DNA of 64,000 nucleotides from Ktedonobacter robiniae (GTDB lineage Bacteria > Chloroflexota > Ktedonobacteria > Ktedonobacterales > Ktedonobacteraceae). Position 1 is the stretch's first letter, and the number at the start of each line of letters is the position of its first letter. Position numbers and translations under genes: made by a program. The stretch lies in contig NZ_BNJG01000003.1 in NCBI RefSeq assembly GCF_016587375.1, positions 372,001 to 436,000 on the forward strand, read 5' to 3'. The notes below the pieces were generated by a model that saw nothing but the letters and a program-made list of their open reading frames with translations, made no database searches and was not told the DNA's origin. Below are positions 50,674 through 59,562 of the stretch, one piece after another.

Positions 50674-52556
50674 GCCAGGTACGCAACGGACAGCGCCCCG
50701 GTGGAGGCATGGGTGGCGGCCCAATGGGGGCCATGGGCCGTCCTGTAGAGAAACCTAAGGACTTTAAAAAGACATTTAACCGCCTGCTCGGTTACTTCGC
50801 ACCCTATAAAATCCGCTTACTGGTGATCCTGGGCGCAGCCATCATCGGTACGGTCTTCAATATTGTCGGACCAAAAATTCTGGGTCTGGCCACAACCAAG
50901 CTCTTTGATGGCCTGATCGCCAAATACCAGGCCTTTATGCGGCACCAGCCCGCGCCCAGCATCGACTTTACGTATATCGCGCAGGTGCTCTTGCTGCTGC
51001 TCGGTCTCTATGTGATCAGCGCCATCTTTACCTATATTCAGCAGTACATCATGGCCACGGTCGCGCAGAAGACCGTCTATAACCTGCGCCGCGATGTGGA
51101 AGAGAAACTCTCACGCCTGCCCTTGAAATTCTTTGATGGTCGTACGCATGGCGAGATTCTCAGCCGCGCCGTCAACGACATGGATAATATCAGCACAACG
51201 CTCCAGCAGAGTGTGACGCAGGTCATCACCTCCTCAGTTACCCTGGTAGGCGTCATCATTCTGATGTTCTCCATTAGCTGGCTGCTGAGCCTGATTGTCC
51301 TGGTCACGCTTCCCTTGAGCCTGCTCGTGACAGTGGGTATCGCCAAGCGCTCGCAAACATACTTCCGCAATCAACAGCGCTCGCTGGGGCACCTCAACGG
51401 TCACGTCGAGGAGATGTATTCAGGCCATAAAATCGTCAAGGCCTTTGGTTACGAGAACGAGTCTCTGAACCAGTTCACCAAGCTGAACGAAGAGCTCTAC
51501 GAGGCTGGCTGGAAGGCGCAGTTTATGTCAGGCATGATCATGCCCCTCATGCGCTCGATTGGCAACCTCGGTTACGCCTTTGTAGCCGTGATTGGCGGCA
51601 TTATGGTCACACAGAAGGGTATCACCATCGGTGACGTCCAGGCCTTTATCCAGTATGCCCAGCAGTTTACCATGCCTATCACCCAGCTGGCGAACTTCGC
51701 CAACGTGATTCAGTCCACTATGGCCTCAGCCGAACGCATCTTTGAGCTTCTGGATGAGCCAGAGGAAATTCCTGAAGCCGTGCCTGCCGCGACTATCGAA
51801 GAGCGCCAGGGCGCGGTCGAGTTCCAGCATGTACGCTTCGGCTACAAAGAGGACGCGATCCTGATGGAGGACATGAATATCCATGTCGAACCCGGACAGA
51901 TGATCGCCATTGTTGGTCCTACGGGCGCGGGCAAGACAACTCTCGTCAACCTGCTGATGCGCTTCTACGAAGTCAACGGCGGTAGCATCCTGGTCGATGG
52001 CGTGGATATCACGCAGCTGAAGCGCGGCGACCTGCGCCGTACCTTCGGGATGGTGCTCCAGGATACCTGGCTCTTCAACGGTACCATTCGCGACAATATC
52101 GCCTATGGACACGAGGGAGCCACGGAGGAAGAGATCGTGCGCTCGGCCAAAGCGGCCTACGCCGACCACTTTATCCGCACCCTGCCCGAGGGCTATAGCA
52201 CGATCCTTAATGAAGAGGCTAGCAACATCTCGCAGGGTCAGAAGCAGTTGCTTACCATCGCACGCGCCTTCCTGGCCGATCCTGAGATCCTGATCCTGGA
52301 CGAGGCCACCAGTAGCGTCGATACTCGTACCGAGATCCAGATTCAGCGAGCCATGGGCGAGCTAATGAAGGGCCGCACCAGCTTCGTCATTGCGCACCGT
52401 CTCTCTACGATTCGCGATGCCGACCTGATCCTGGTCATGAATCACGGCACGATCATTGAGCAGGGCACCCACGAGGAACTGCTAGCGAAGAAAGGCTTCT
52501 ACGCCGATCTCCACAACAGCCAGTTCAGCCAGGCACCTATCAGCGAAGCAGTGTAG
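50670..52556 (+). CDS. Heterodimeric ABC exporter, catalytically competent half
   Basis: 628 aa; start overlaps the previous stop (ATGA). A Gly/Met-rich N-terminal tail (~1-30) precedes six helices and an ATPase: Walker A GPTGAGKTT, signature ISQGQKQLLTIARAF, Walker B ILILDEATSSVD with catalytic Glu. The signature has SQGQ instead of SGGQ. Thus this subunit's Walker site pairs with the partner's normal signature, forming the single competent ATP site, while the other site is degenerate on both sides. Confidence 0.95.
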   Translation: MSQVRNGQRPGGGMGGGPMGAMGRPVEKPKDFKKTFNRLLGYFAPYKIRLLVILGAAIIGTVFNIVGPKILGLATTKLFDGLIAKYQAFMRHQPAPSIDFTYIAQVLLLLLGLYVISAIFTYIQQYIMATVAQKTVYNLRRDVEEKLSRLPLKFFDGRTHGEILSRAVNDMDNISTTLQQSVTQVITSSVTLVGVIILMFSISWLLSLIVLVTLPLSLLVTVGIAKRSQTYFRNQQRSLGHLNGHVEEMYSGHKIVKAFGYENESLNQFTKLNEELYEAGWKAQFMSGMIMPLMRSIGNLGYAFVAVIGGIMVTQKGITIGDVQAFIQYAQQFTMPITQLANFANVIQSTMASAERIFELLDEPEEIPEAVPAATIEERQGAVEFQHVRFGYKEDAILMEDMNIHVEPGQMIAIVGPTGAGKTTLVNLLMRFYEVNGGSILVDGVDITQLKRGDLRRTFGMVLQDTWLFNGTIRDNIAYGHEGATEEEIVRSAKAAYADHFIRTLPEGYSTILNEEASNISQGQKQLLTIARAFLADPEILILDEATSSVDTRTEIQIQRAMGELMKGRTSFVIAHRLSTIRDADLILVMNHGTIIEQGTHEELLAKKGFYADLHNSQFSQAPISEAV

Positions 52557-52560
52557 TTTG

Positions 52561-52616
52561 AAACAGAAAAGAGGGAGAGGAGGGCAGGCTTGCCCTCCTC
52601 TCCCTCTTTTCTGTTT
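52561..52616. terminator. Perfect 26-bp hairpin ending the exporter operon
   Basis: Arms 52561-52586 and 52591-52616, loop GGCT. The stem ends in TTTTCTGTTT on the downstream arm. Confidence 0.85.
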
Positions 52617-52702
52617 GTCATGTTGCATATTTGAGGTGGCACCCATTTCTTCGTTATACCTTACAGAAGAACGCATCTTAGAAAGAGACGAGAACGTTTG
52701 TC

Positions 52703-54838
52703 ATGCAATCCTCAACCCGGTTCTGTGATAGCTGTGGCGCGATCAATCGCGCCGACGCGCGCTTCTGCTACGCCTGCGGGCAACCTCAACTCACCTATGC
52801 CAGCACCGCTACTGGCCTGCTCACCACTTCACACACACTGAAACAACGCTATAGTATTCTGGACAAAATAGGCCAGGGAGGCTTCGGCGCGGTCTACAAG
52901 GTTGAGGATATGCTCTTTCAAAACGCGTTGAGGGCGGTCAAGGAAATGGGCATGCGCGGGCTAAGTCCCCAGGAGACGCAGGAAGCCATTGCCGCCTTCA
53001 AAAACGAGGCCGTGCTCCTCGCTAACCTGTCCCATCCTAACTTGCCTCACATCTATGACCACTTTGAGGGGCATGGGCGTTGGTACCTCGTCATGGACTA
53101 CGTCGAGGGCGAGACGCTTGAGAAACGCCTGGAGCAGGCACCCGGTGGCAAGCTCTCCATAGAACAAGTTCTGGAGATTGGTCTTCAGCTCTGTAGCGTC
53201 TTGAACTATTTACACAATCACCAGCCTCCCATTATCTTTCGTGACTTAAAGCCCGACAATGTTATGCTTGGCGACGATAATCACCTCTGCTTGATCGACT
53301 TTGGCATCGCACGCTTCTTTAAACCTGGACAGGCCAAAGACACGGTAAGCCTGGGGACACCAGGCTATGCCTCGCCCGAACAGTATGGGCGCATGCAGAC
53401 CTCCGCCGCCTCCGATATCTATAGCCTGGGCGCGACGCTCCACCACCTCATCTCAGGCATCAATCCAGGGTTGACGCCCTTCCTCTTCCAGCCACTTGAA
53501 CTTGACCAGGCCACCTCCGGCAATGCCGCACTTGATACGCTTATCATGTCCATGGTCGAATTAAAAGTCGAGAAAAGGCCAACCAGCACGGAGAGCATTA
53601 GAGAGGAATTACAACACATTCAGCAGATGCGCCAGAATCAACAAGCTTCCTACAAGAGGCTTGCAAGACGCATACCACCTCCTCCACCAGCCAGCATAGA
53701 GCCCACCATCCCCCTGGAGCCACAACAGATTCTCGTTGTCGCGCAGGAAGGTGACGGACAATATACAACCATTGGCGAGGCCCTACAACATGCGCAATCC
53801 AATGCCTTTATTCTCGTGCGCCCAGGTATGTATCAGGAAAGTTTGCAGCTCGATAAAGAGGTTACTATCATTGGCAATGGGGCAAAGGAGGACATCATCC
53901 TTGAAAACTGTGAGAGTCATACAATTGAGATGCAAACCAGCCAGGCCACCATACGTGGCCTGACCATCCGTTGCCTGGCCAATGCATCGAATCAAATCTA
54001 TCACGCGCTGGCCATTGTGCAAGGGCAACTTCTGATTGAAGACTGCGATTTTACCTCTCATGCGGGCACCTGTGTCACGATCCAGGGAGAGAATACCAAT
54101 CCTACGCTGCGCTACTGCACTCTGCATGACAGCTTTGGACATGGCATACTCGTCTCAAAAGATGCTTGGGGAACATTCGAGCGTTGTGATATCTTCGCCA
54201 GTAGCCAAGCGGCCGTGTGTATCGCCAGAGGCGGCAATCCCATGTTCCGCCACTGTACCCTGCATGATAACCAGCAAGAGGGTATCATCGTTGAGGAGGG
54301 TGGGCAGGGGACCTTTGAGGACTGCACGATCTATAATAATGGTGCCTCGGGAGCGATAGTTAGCGCACAGAGCAATCCCCTCCTGCTCCGCTGCCAGATA
54401 CACCATAATCAGCGCCATGGCATCACTATCCAGGACAGAGGACAGGGATCTTTCCAGGAATGCGCCATCCATGCCAACGGAACCGACAACGTCCTGATAG
54501 CCTCTGGCAGCACCCCCTACTTCTATCACTGCACCATATTCGAAAGCAGCCAGAGCGGCGTCCTCATCAAGGATCAAGGCCTGGGAACACTCGAATATTG
54601 TGACATCTACCGCAATCAGCTCGCCAATATCAGCATCACGACCGGCGGGAATCCGCGTATCACACATTGCACAATCCACGAGGGTAAACGCAGCGGTATC
54701 GCTATCTCTGCCAGTGGTCAGGGCCACATCGAACAATGTACCTTTCGCGAGAACGCCGAGAAGGCCCTGGCAATTACTCCAGGCTGCGAAGTAACGCTCA
54801 AAGCCAATCACATCGAAGAGGCCAAAAGTGCCTCTTGA
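52703..54838 (+). CDS. Ser/Thr protein kinase fused to a right-handed beta-helix
   Basis: 711 aa. Order: zinc ribbon with two CxxC pairs (~8-30), kinase domain (~48-310) with GQGGFGAVYKV, LRAVKEM, FRDLKPDNVML (Phe replaces the usual His of HRD), LIDFGIARFF and TPGYASPEQYG, then a Pro linker (IPPPPPAS) and a parallel beta-helix (~345-705). The helix repeats ~23-residue coils such as NPTLRYCTLHDS-HGILV and NPMFRHCTLHDN-EGIIV. No membrane helix is seen between the parts, so the beta-helix should be cytoplasmic, unlike the usual outside-facing PASTA or WD40 tails. The helix may bind a ligand, scaffold or polysaccharide. Confidence 0.92.
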   Translation: MQSSTRFCDSCGAINRADARFCYACGQPQLTYASTATGLLTTSHTLKQRYSILDKIGQGGFGAVYKVEDMLFQNALRAVKEMGMRGLSPQETQEAIAAFKNEAVLLANLSHPNLPHIYDHFEGHGRWYLVMDYVEGETLEKRLEQAPGGKLSIEQVLEIGLQLCSVLNYLHNHQPPIIFRDLKPDNVMLGDDNHLCLIDFGIARFFKPGQAKDTVSLGTPGYASPEQYGRMQTSAASDIYSLGATLHHLISGINPGLTPFLFQPLELDQATSGNAALDTLIMSMVELKVEKRPTSTESIREELQHIQQMRQNQQASYKRLARRIPPPPPASIEPTIPLEPQQILVVAQEGDGQYTTIGEALQHAQSNAFILVRPGMYQESLQLDKEVTIIGNGAKEDIILENCESHTIEMQTSQATIRGLTIRCLANASNQIYHALAIVQGQLLIEDCDFTSHAGTCVTIQGENTNPTLRYCTLHDSFGHGILVSKDAWGTFERCDIFASSQAAVCIARGGNPMFRHCTLHDNQQEGIIVEEGGQGTFEDCTIYNNGASGAIVSAQSNPLLLRCQIHHNQRHGITIQDRGQGSFQECAIHANGTDNVLIASGSTPYFYHCTIFESSQSGVLIKDQGLGTLEYCDIYRNQLANISITTGGNPRITHCTIHEGKRSGIAISASGQGHIEQCTFRENAEKALAITPGCEVTLKANHIEEAKSAS

Positions 54839-54849
54839 GTGAGCACGCC

Positions 54850-54896
54850 AGCATAAGAGAGAGGATACTCACGGTGAGTATCCTCTCTCTTATGCT
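54850..54896. terminator. Perfect 23-bp hairpin between convergent genes
   Basis: Arms 54850-54872 and 54874-54896, between the kinase and desaturase stops. Confidence 0.75.
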
Positions 54897-54911
54897 GCTA
54901 TCTTCTTTAAC

Positions 54912-55994
54912 TCAGGCTCGTCGCAATGGCGCACCAATCAGGTGTAAGTGTTGGAGAATCTCTTTGAAGGACTGAGTCACATTGGTTTCATGATAGGGGA
55001 TAGAGCGCTCCTGGCAGAAGGCTTTCACGATCCCCTGTGCTTCCTTCAACTTATTGCGCGGCATGGCAGGGAACAGGTGATGCTCAATCTGATAATTTAA
55101 GCCACCATACACAAAATCGGTAAGTGGATGCGCATGGATGTTACGCGAGGTCATTATCTGGCGCTGCAAGAAGCTGACTTTACTCTCTTTCTCAAGCACA
55201 GGCATGCCTTTATGGTTGGGAGCGAAAATCGATCCCAGGTAAAATCCGGTGGCAGCCTGGTGGATAACGATGAAGAGGATACCCGCCCAGAATGGTACAT
55301 GCGAGAAAACAAATGCGAAGTAGAGAACGTAGTGGGCAGCCAGAAGAAGCCACTCGAGGCCTTTGTACCTGGCCTTCTGGTGCAGCAGAAACTCAATGCT
55401 ATTATATTGCAGGCCCCCCGCGACCGTCATCAAGGCTGGAAAGAAGAGCAAGGCCTGGTGTTTGACCAGAAATTGTCTAAACATGCCCATCTGCTGCACA
55501 TCTTCCATGCCTGTAAATTCAAGAAAAGGGATTTCAATATCCGGATCCATATCCACTTGATTGGGATGGCTATGGTGCTTATTATGCTTATCAAGCCACC
55601 AGCCATAACTCATGCCGATCAAGAGGTTTCCTCCCACCAGGCCCAGAAGATCATGTTTCCATGAACGAGCAAACATCTGGCGATGGCCTGCTTCATGGCT
55701 TACTAAGCCAACCTGAGCAAAAACAAAGGCCATGTAGACCGCGTCAAGAAGTTGTAACCAGAGCACATTAACGAGCAAGAAAAACACAATGCCAATGAGA
55801 AGGAGCCCCAGAAGCAGGGCAACTCTATATGTATAGTAAGCAGGCTGCTTTTCTAGAAGCCCTCTCTGCTTCATCAGATTTTTAAGCTCGGCATATTCAT
55901 TGCCGGCTTCCTTTGGCGTAGTAGGGCGCTTGACAGGGGACGGCTTGAAGTCATCGCGTGATAACACCATCGTGGTGAATCGGTTCGCTGTCAT
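54912..55994 (-). CDS. Front-end fatty acid desaturase
   Basis: 360 aa. Four or more membrane helices with the three His boxes of di-iron desaturases: HEAGHRQ, HNKHHSHPNQ and QIEHHLFPAMPR. The QxxHH third box is typical of front-end (Delta-5/Delta-6) and related acyl-lipid desaturases. No cytochrome b5 domain is fused. It would introduce a double bond into membrane acyl chains, adjusting fluidity. Confidence 0.93.
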   Translation of the reverse strand: MTANRFTTMVLSRDDFKPSPVKRPTTPKEAGNEYAELKNLMKQRGLLEKQPAYYTYRVALLLGLLLIGIVFFLLVNVLWLQLLDAVYMAFVFAQVGLVSHEAGHRQMFARSWKHDLLGLVGGNLLIGMSYGWWLDKHNKHHSHPNQVDMDPDIEIPFLEFTGMEDVQQMGMFRQFLVKHQALLFFPALMTVAGGLQYNSIEFLLHQKARYKGLEWLLLAAHYVLYFAFVFSHVPFWAGILFIVIHQAATGFYLGSIFAPNHKGMPVLEKESKVSFLQRQIMTSRNIHAHPLTDFVYGGLNYQIEHHLFPAMPRNKLKEAQGIVKAFCQERSIPYHETNVTQSFKEILQHLHLIGAPLRRA

Positions 55995-56225
55995 AAAATG
56001 CGTTTCCTTACGGAGAAGTAATACCTTCTCCTTATTTCTTTTTACCTGCGCCTCAGTGGCACATGGAATATAAGAGTGAAGTCAGGTGGAGTTTGTTTCA
56101 GAGTGGTACTTTGTCTTCTAGCAGTACTAGCGAACGGTCCATCACTACCAGATGAGGAGTATCTTTCTCTCTATTTCCATGTGTTATCGACGTAGACAGA
56201 ACTTAGCTTGAAGCGGGTAGTACTT
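55995..56225. other. Desaturase upstream region
   Basis: About 230 bp with the desaturase promoter region and no gene. No confident -35/-10 pair was chosen. The region ends in the family I motif. Confidence 0.35.
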
Positions 56226-56303
56226 CTCACGCCTGCGGCGCTCGCCTGGTTGGGATATGATACGTGCCGGTAGCCACAGGCTACCGGCACGTATCATATC
56301 CCA
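56226..56303. repeat. Family I motif plus long hairpin, copy 3
   Basis: Motif CTCACGCCTGCGGCGCTCGC (56226-56245) then a perfect 25-bp stem (56251-56275 / 56279-56303) with loop ACA. It abuts the response-regulator stop on the minus strand and could terminate it. Confidence 0.85.
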
Positions 56304-56305
56304 TA

Positions 56306-57004
56306 TTAGTTGGTCATATAGTATCCGATGCCTGGCTCGGTCATGATATGCGTTGGGCGAGAGGGGTTAGCCTCCAGTTTGCGCCGCAGGCGTCCAATAT
56401 AAACGCGCAAATACTCGGACTCGCTGCGATACTCTACTCCCCACACCCGGCGTAATAGCGCTTCATGAGTAAAGATTTTTCCTGGATGCAGGGCCAGTTC
56501 CTGAAGCAAGTGAAACTCGGTTGGCGAGAGCTTAACAGGATCGCCATCGCGCCAGACTTGCTTCTGCTCAAAGTCGATCTCCAGGCTGCCAAAGCGCTTC
56601 ACGCCAGCCGAGAGAGGCACTTCATCAAATGCCCAGTGACTTCGTCTGAGCACAGCCTTCACCCGCGCCATCAATTCGCCCACGCTAAAGGGCTTCGTCA
56701 AATAATCATCGGCGCCCTGGTCCAGGGCCACGATTTTATCGGCGTCCTCTCCCAACGCGGTCAGCATAATAATGGGAACAGTGCTCTTCTGCCTGATACG
56801 GCGGCATACCTCTAAGCCATCCATATTGGGTAGCATGATATCCAGGATCACCAGGACCACGTTAGCCTGGTCAAAGTGCGCCAGGGCCTCCAATCCATCG
56901 CTGGCAAGCAAGACTTTGAAGGCGCGCAATTCCAGGTTACGCCGGATAAAATTGCGAATACCCGGCTCGTCATCAACGACGAGAATATATTTCTCCTGTG
57001 GCAT
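56306..57004 (-). CDS. OmpR/PhoB-family response regulator (KdpE-like)
   Basis: 232 aa from the ATG at 57004; the longer frame to 57250 overlaps the kinase gene and lacks homology. Receiver domain with VVDDEPG and phospho-acceptor Asp55 (VILDIMLPNMDG), then a winged helix (LSPTEFHLLQELALHPGKIFTHEALLRRVWG ... VYIGRLRRKLE). Partner kinase gene ends 20 bp upstream. Confidence 0.95.
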   Translation of the reverse strand: MPQEKYILVVDDEPGIRNFIRRNLELRAFKVLLASDGLEALAHFDQANVVLVILDIMLPNMDGLEVCRRIRQKSTVPIIMLTALGEDADKIVALDQGADDYLTKPFSVGELMARVKAVLRRSHWAFDEVPLSAGVKRFGSLEIDFEQKQVWRDGDPVKLSPTEFHLLQELALHPGKIFTHEALLRRVWGVEYRSESEYLRVYIGRLRRKLEANPSRPTHIMTEPGIGYYMTN

Positions 57005-57023
57005 ATAGTAACACCTCTCTGGG

Positions 57024-59303
57024 TTACAAAATATTGAGCAAGGCAAACATGTCTGGCTGCGCGTCAGGTGGGTAAAGCACACGAGGCGGCAACCAGATAT
57101 GAAAGGCAGCGCCTGTTGCTCCATCGGCCCGGTTCTCGGCCCAGATTCGCCCTCCATGTGCCTCGATAAAGCCACGACAAATGGCCAACCCCAGCCCCAC
57201 ACCACTGCTGCTACGTCTACGTCCACTATCAACCTGGTAGAAACGCTCAAAAATACGCTCGGTCAGATCCGCTGGAATACCGGCGCCATTATCGATCACA
57301 CTCAGATAGAGTCCTCCCTTTACCTCGCCATCTTCCTGTTCATACCTGACCACGATCTCGATGAGCGCATCGGCGCCAGCATAACGCCGGGCATTCTGGA
57401 GCAGGTTGCGCAAAACCATCTCAATCCTCCTCCCATCTACGTTAATCAGCGAAGGTTTCATTGGCAGACTGATCCGTACCTTTTCGCTTTCCTGTTCTGG
57501 CAGAGCTTGCTTGATTAATACATCGAGAGGATAGAGACCGGGTGAGAGCTTGAGCGTCCCAGCCTCGATTTGCGACATATCCAACAGGCTCGTTACCAGC
57601 TCCGCCATGCGATCAGTCTCAATCACAATCCCGCGCAGAAAATCCTCCTGTATAGCGCTCTCCATCTCAACATCGGTTTCAAGCAAGCTCGTAGCATAGC
57701 CTTTGATAGATGTTAATGGCGTTCGCAACTCGTGCGAAACGATGGCAAGCAGGTTCTTCTTGATAAGCTCCGCCTCGTTGGTACGCGTCACATCTTGAAA
57801 GACCTTTCCGCGTCCAATAAGCTCGCCTGTCTGGTCGCGCACCTGGAACACGCGCAGGCGAACAACCCTGCGCACAGGTATATGTTGTCCAACCGGATTA
57901 TGGTAGCCACGTACATAAAATTCAATCACATCGGGTCCGCTACCGGTCTCGGCTGCGTGTACAGCTTGTTGGTACACATCAGGATCTTCAATGAGCGAGA
58001 GTAGCGCATCCTGCGCCTTATGCTCATCGAAAATAGGGGGTAGGAGATCATTGGGCGAGAGGCCCACAAACTGGGTAAAGCGCTGATTGGCATAGATGAT
58101 ATGCCCGTTGGGAGCTTCGAGGAGCAGGCCTTCATTCATGCTATGCATAATGGCATCCAGGGTGTACAGGCGCGCCTGGCTTGTCGCATCGCTTTTGCGA
58201 AAGAGGTCATGCACCTCGTCCTCCATAGCGGAGAAGGCCGCGATGACCTGCCCAATCTCGTCGATACGCTCCCGCTCCCTGGCAAGAAGCCTGCCATCCA
58301 TGACCTTCGTCTCCTGATCTGGCTTGATCATGATGACCGCCTGCGCCAGCTTCTTCAGCGGCGCGACCACTCCCCCATGCATCGCGAACCAGAAAAAGCT
58401 GGCCCCGATAAGCACCATAAAGAGCGCGATGCCCAGGCTATTACGAAAACTCACGACTGTGGCAAATGTGCTGTCAGTTGGCCTCTGGATCACCACGCCC
58501 CAGTAGCCACCGTCCAGGCTGACAGGCATATAGCTATAGAGCCAATCACGGTTAGACTCCTGCGCGATCAGGCTCCCCTGCCTCCCCTGTAAAGCCTCCT
58601 TCACTCCAGGCAATGACACGCGCGAATCGGCCGCGAAAGGCCCCTGTCCAGGCTGTATTATGGGATGGCCTTCGTGGTCAACCACCCAGGTACGCAGTTC
58701 ACCATTCGTATTCCATTGCTTCTCCATCGAGAGCAGGCGCGCTGCCAGTCGCTCAAGCTGGAGAGTTACCAACATGGTCCCGACTACCTTTCCTCGATCA
58801 TCGCTAATGCGCCGCGCAAGCACGACCAAAGACCCACCTGAATTGAGACTAATACGACTGATAGAGATTAGTGATCCATTTGTCTGCATCGAAGGCAGAA
58901 AGTGGCGGCACAACTGACGTTCACTCAAGTTGTGGGCCTGGCTCTCTGGCGAGGCAAGCAGCAGGTTTCCAGATACATCGCAGACCGCATAGAGGTTGCT
59001 GGAGGGCTGGGCGAGTGCTGCCAGGGAGAAGGCAGTAGTGAGTTGCTGTCGATCAAGCTGCTTAGCTTCCTGGCTATAAGATAGAGTGGTGTCAATATTT
59101 ATCGCGGGGCCAATAATCGCTTCGACATCAAGGGCAACTGCCTGGGCGAGACTCAAATCCGCGCGCGTGGCATTCTGCTGGAGCGCGTTGCGCTGAAAGA
59201 GATACAACTCAACACCGCCCAACAGCAAGGGCAGCAGAAATAAGCAGTAGAAGACAAGCAGTTGCAATGTAATACTTCGCTCAAGTAATCGCAGCATAAT
59301 CAT
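57024..59303 (-). CDS. Membrane sensor histidine kinase, Cache-HAMP-PAS-HisKA
   Basis: 759 aa. Helix 1 (~12-32), an extracytoplasmic dCache-like sensor (~35-290, with LYAVCDVSGNLLLASPES), helix 2 (~292-312), HAMP (~315-370), PAS (~385-500, GHIIYANQRFTQFVGLS), HisKA with His524 (AIVSHELRTPLTSIKGY) and HATPase_c (LRNLLQNARRYAG, DNGAGIPAD, GVGLGLAICRGF). It senses an external ligand and phosphorylates the adjacent OmpR-type regulator. The ligand is unknown. Confidence 0.94.
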   Translation of the reverse strand: MIMLRLLERSITLQLLVFYCLFLLPLLLGGVELYLFQRNALQQNATRADLSLAQAVALDVEAIIGPAINIDTTLSYSQEAKQLDRQQLTTAFSLAALAQPSSNLYAVCDVSGNLLLASPESQAHNLSERQLCRHFLPSMQTNGSLISISRISLNSGGSLVVLARRISDDRGKVVGTMLVTLQLERLAARLLSMEKQWNTNGELRTWVVDHEGHPIIQPGQGPFAADSRVSLPGVKEALQGRQGSLIAQESNRDWLYSYMPVSLDGGYWGVVIQRPTDSTFATVVSFRNSLGIALFMVLIGASFFWFAMHGGVVAPLKKLAQAVIMIKPDQETKVMDGRLLARERERIDEIGQVIAAFSAMEDEVHDLFRKSDATSQARLYTLDAIMHSMNEGLLLEAPNGHIIYANQRFTQFVGLSPNDLLPPIFDEHKAQDALLSLIEDPDVYQQAVHAAETGSGPDVIEFYVRGYHNPVGQHIPVRRVVRLRVFQVRDQTGELIGRGKVFQDVTRTNEAELIKKNLLAIVSHELRTPLTSIKGYATSLLETDVEMESAIQEDFLRGIVIETDRMAELVTSLLDMSQIEAGTLKLSPGLYPLDVLIKQALPEQESEKVRISLPMKPSLINVDGRRIEMVLRNLLQNARRYAGADALIEIVVRYEQEDGEVKGGLYLSVIDNGAGIPADLTERIFERFYQVDSGRRRSSSGVGLGLAICRGFIEAHGGRIWAENRADGATGAAFHIWLPPRVLYPPDAQPDMFALLNIL

Positions 59304-59370
59304 CCTCGCCAGGGTCAGGCCCTAAACATCGTGCCTCGGTATATTTAAGTATGCCGGAAAGATCTTCTTA

Positions 59371-59435
59371 TTGCAAGTAAAGTGCATGAGATAGCGAGCG
59401 GGCTGCGCCCGTCACCTCACGCACTTTACTTGCAA
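59371..59435. repeat. 20-bp hairpin in a divergent intergenic region
   Basis: TTGCAAGTAAAGTGCATGAG (59371-59390) pairs with 59416-59435 with one mismatch. Loop contains GAGCGGGCTGCGCCCGTC, itself foldable. It lies between divergent kinase and MFS genes, so it is not a 3'-end terminator. Confidence 0.7.
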
Positions 59436-59562
59436 TATTTATATTTTTGTTTACACTCTCTCGCCTTTGTTTACGTGATATTTACTCTCCAGCCTCTACA
59501 CTTAGCTGTAATCAAGTACAGCGTAGTACAGCAGATCTTATTTATTCGCACTGGAGGGAAAT

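Noticed and set aside
56306..57250. Longer start for the OmpR-type regulator
   Set aside because: The extra 82 residues overlap the kinase gene end, are Cys/Trp-rich and have no receiver-domain homology; the ATG at 57004 fits the family.
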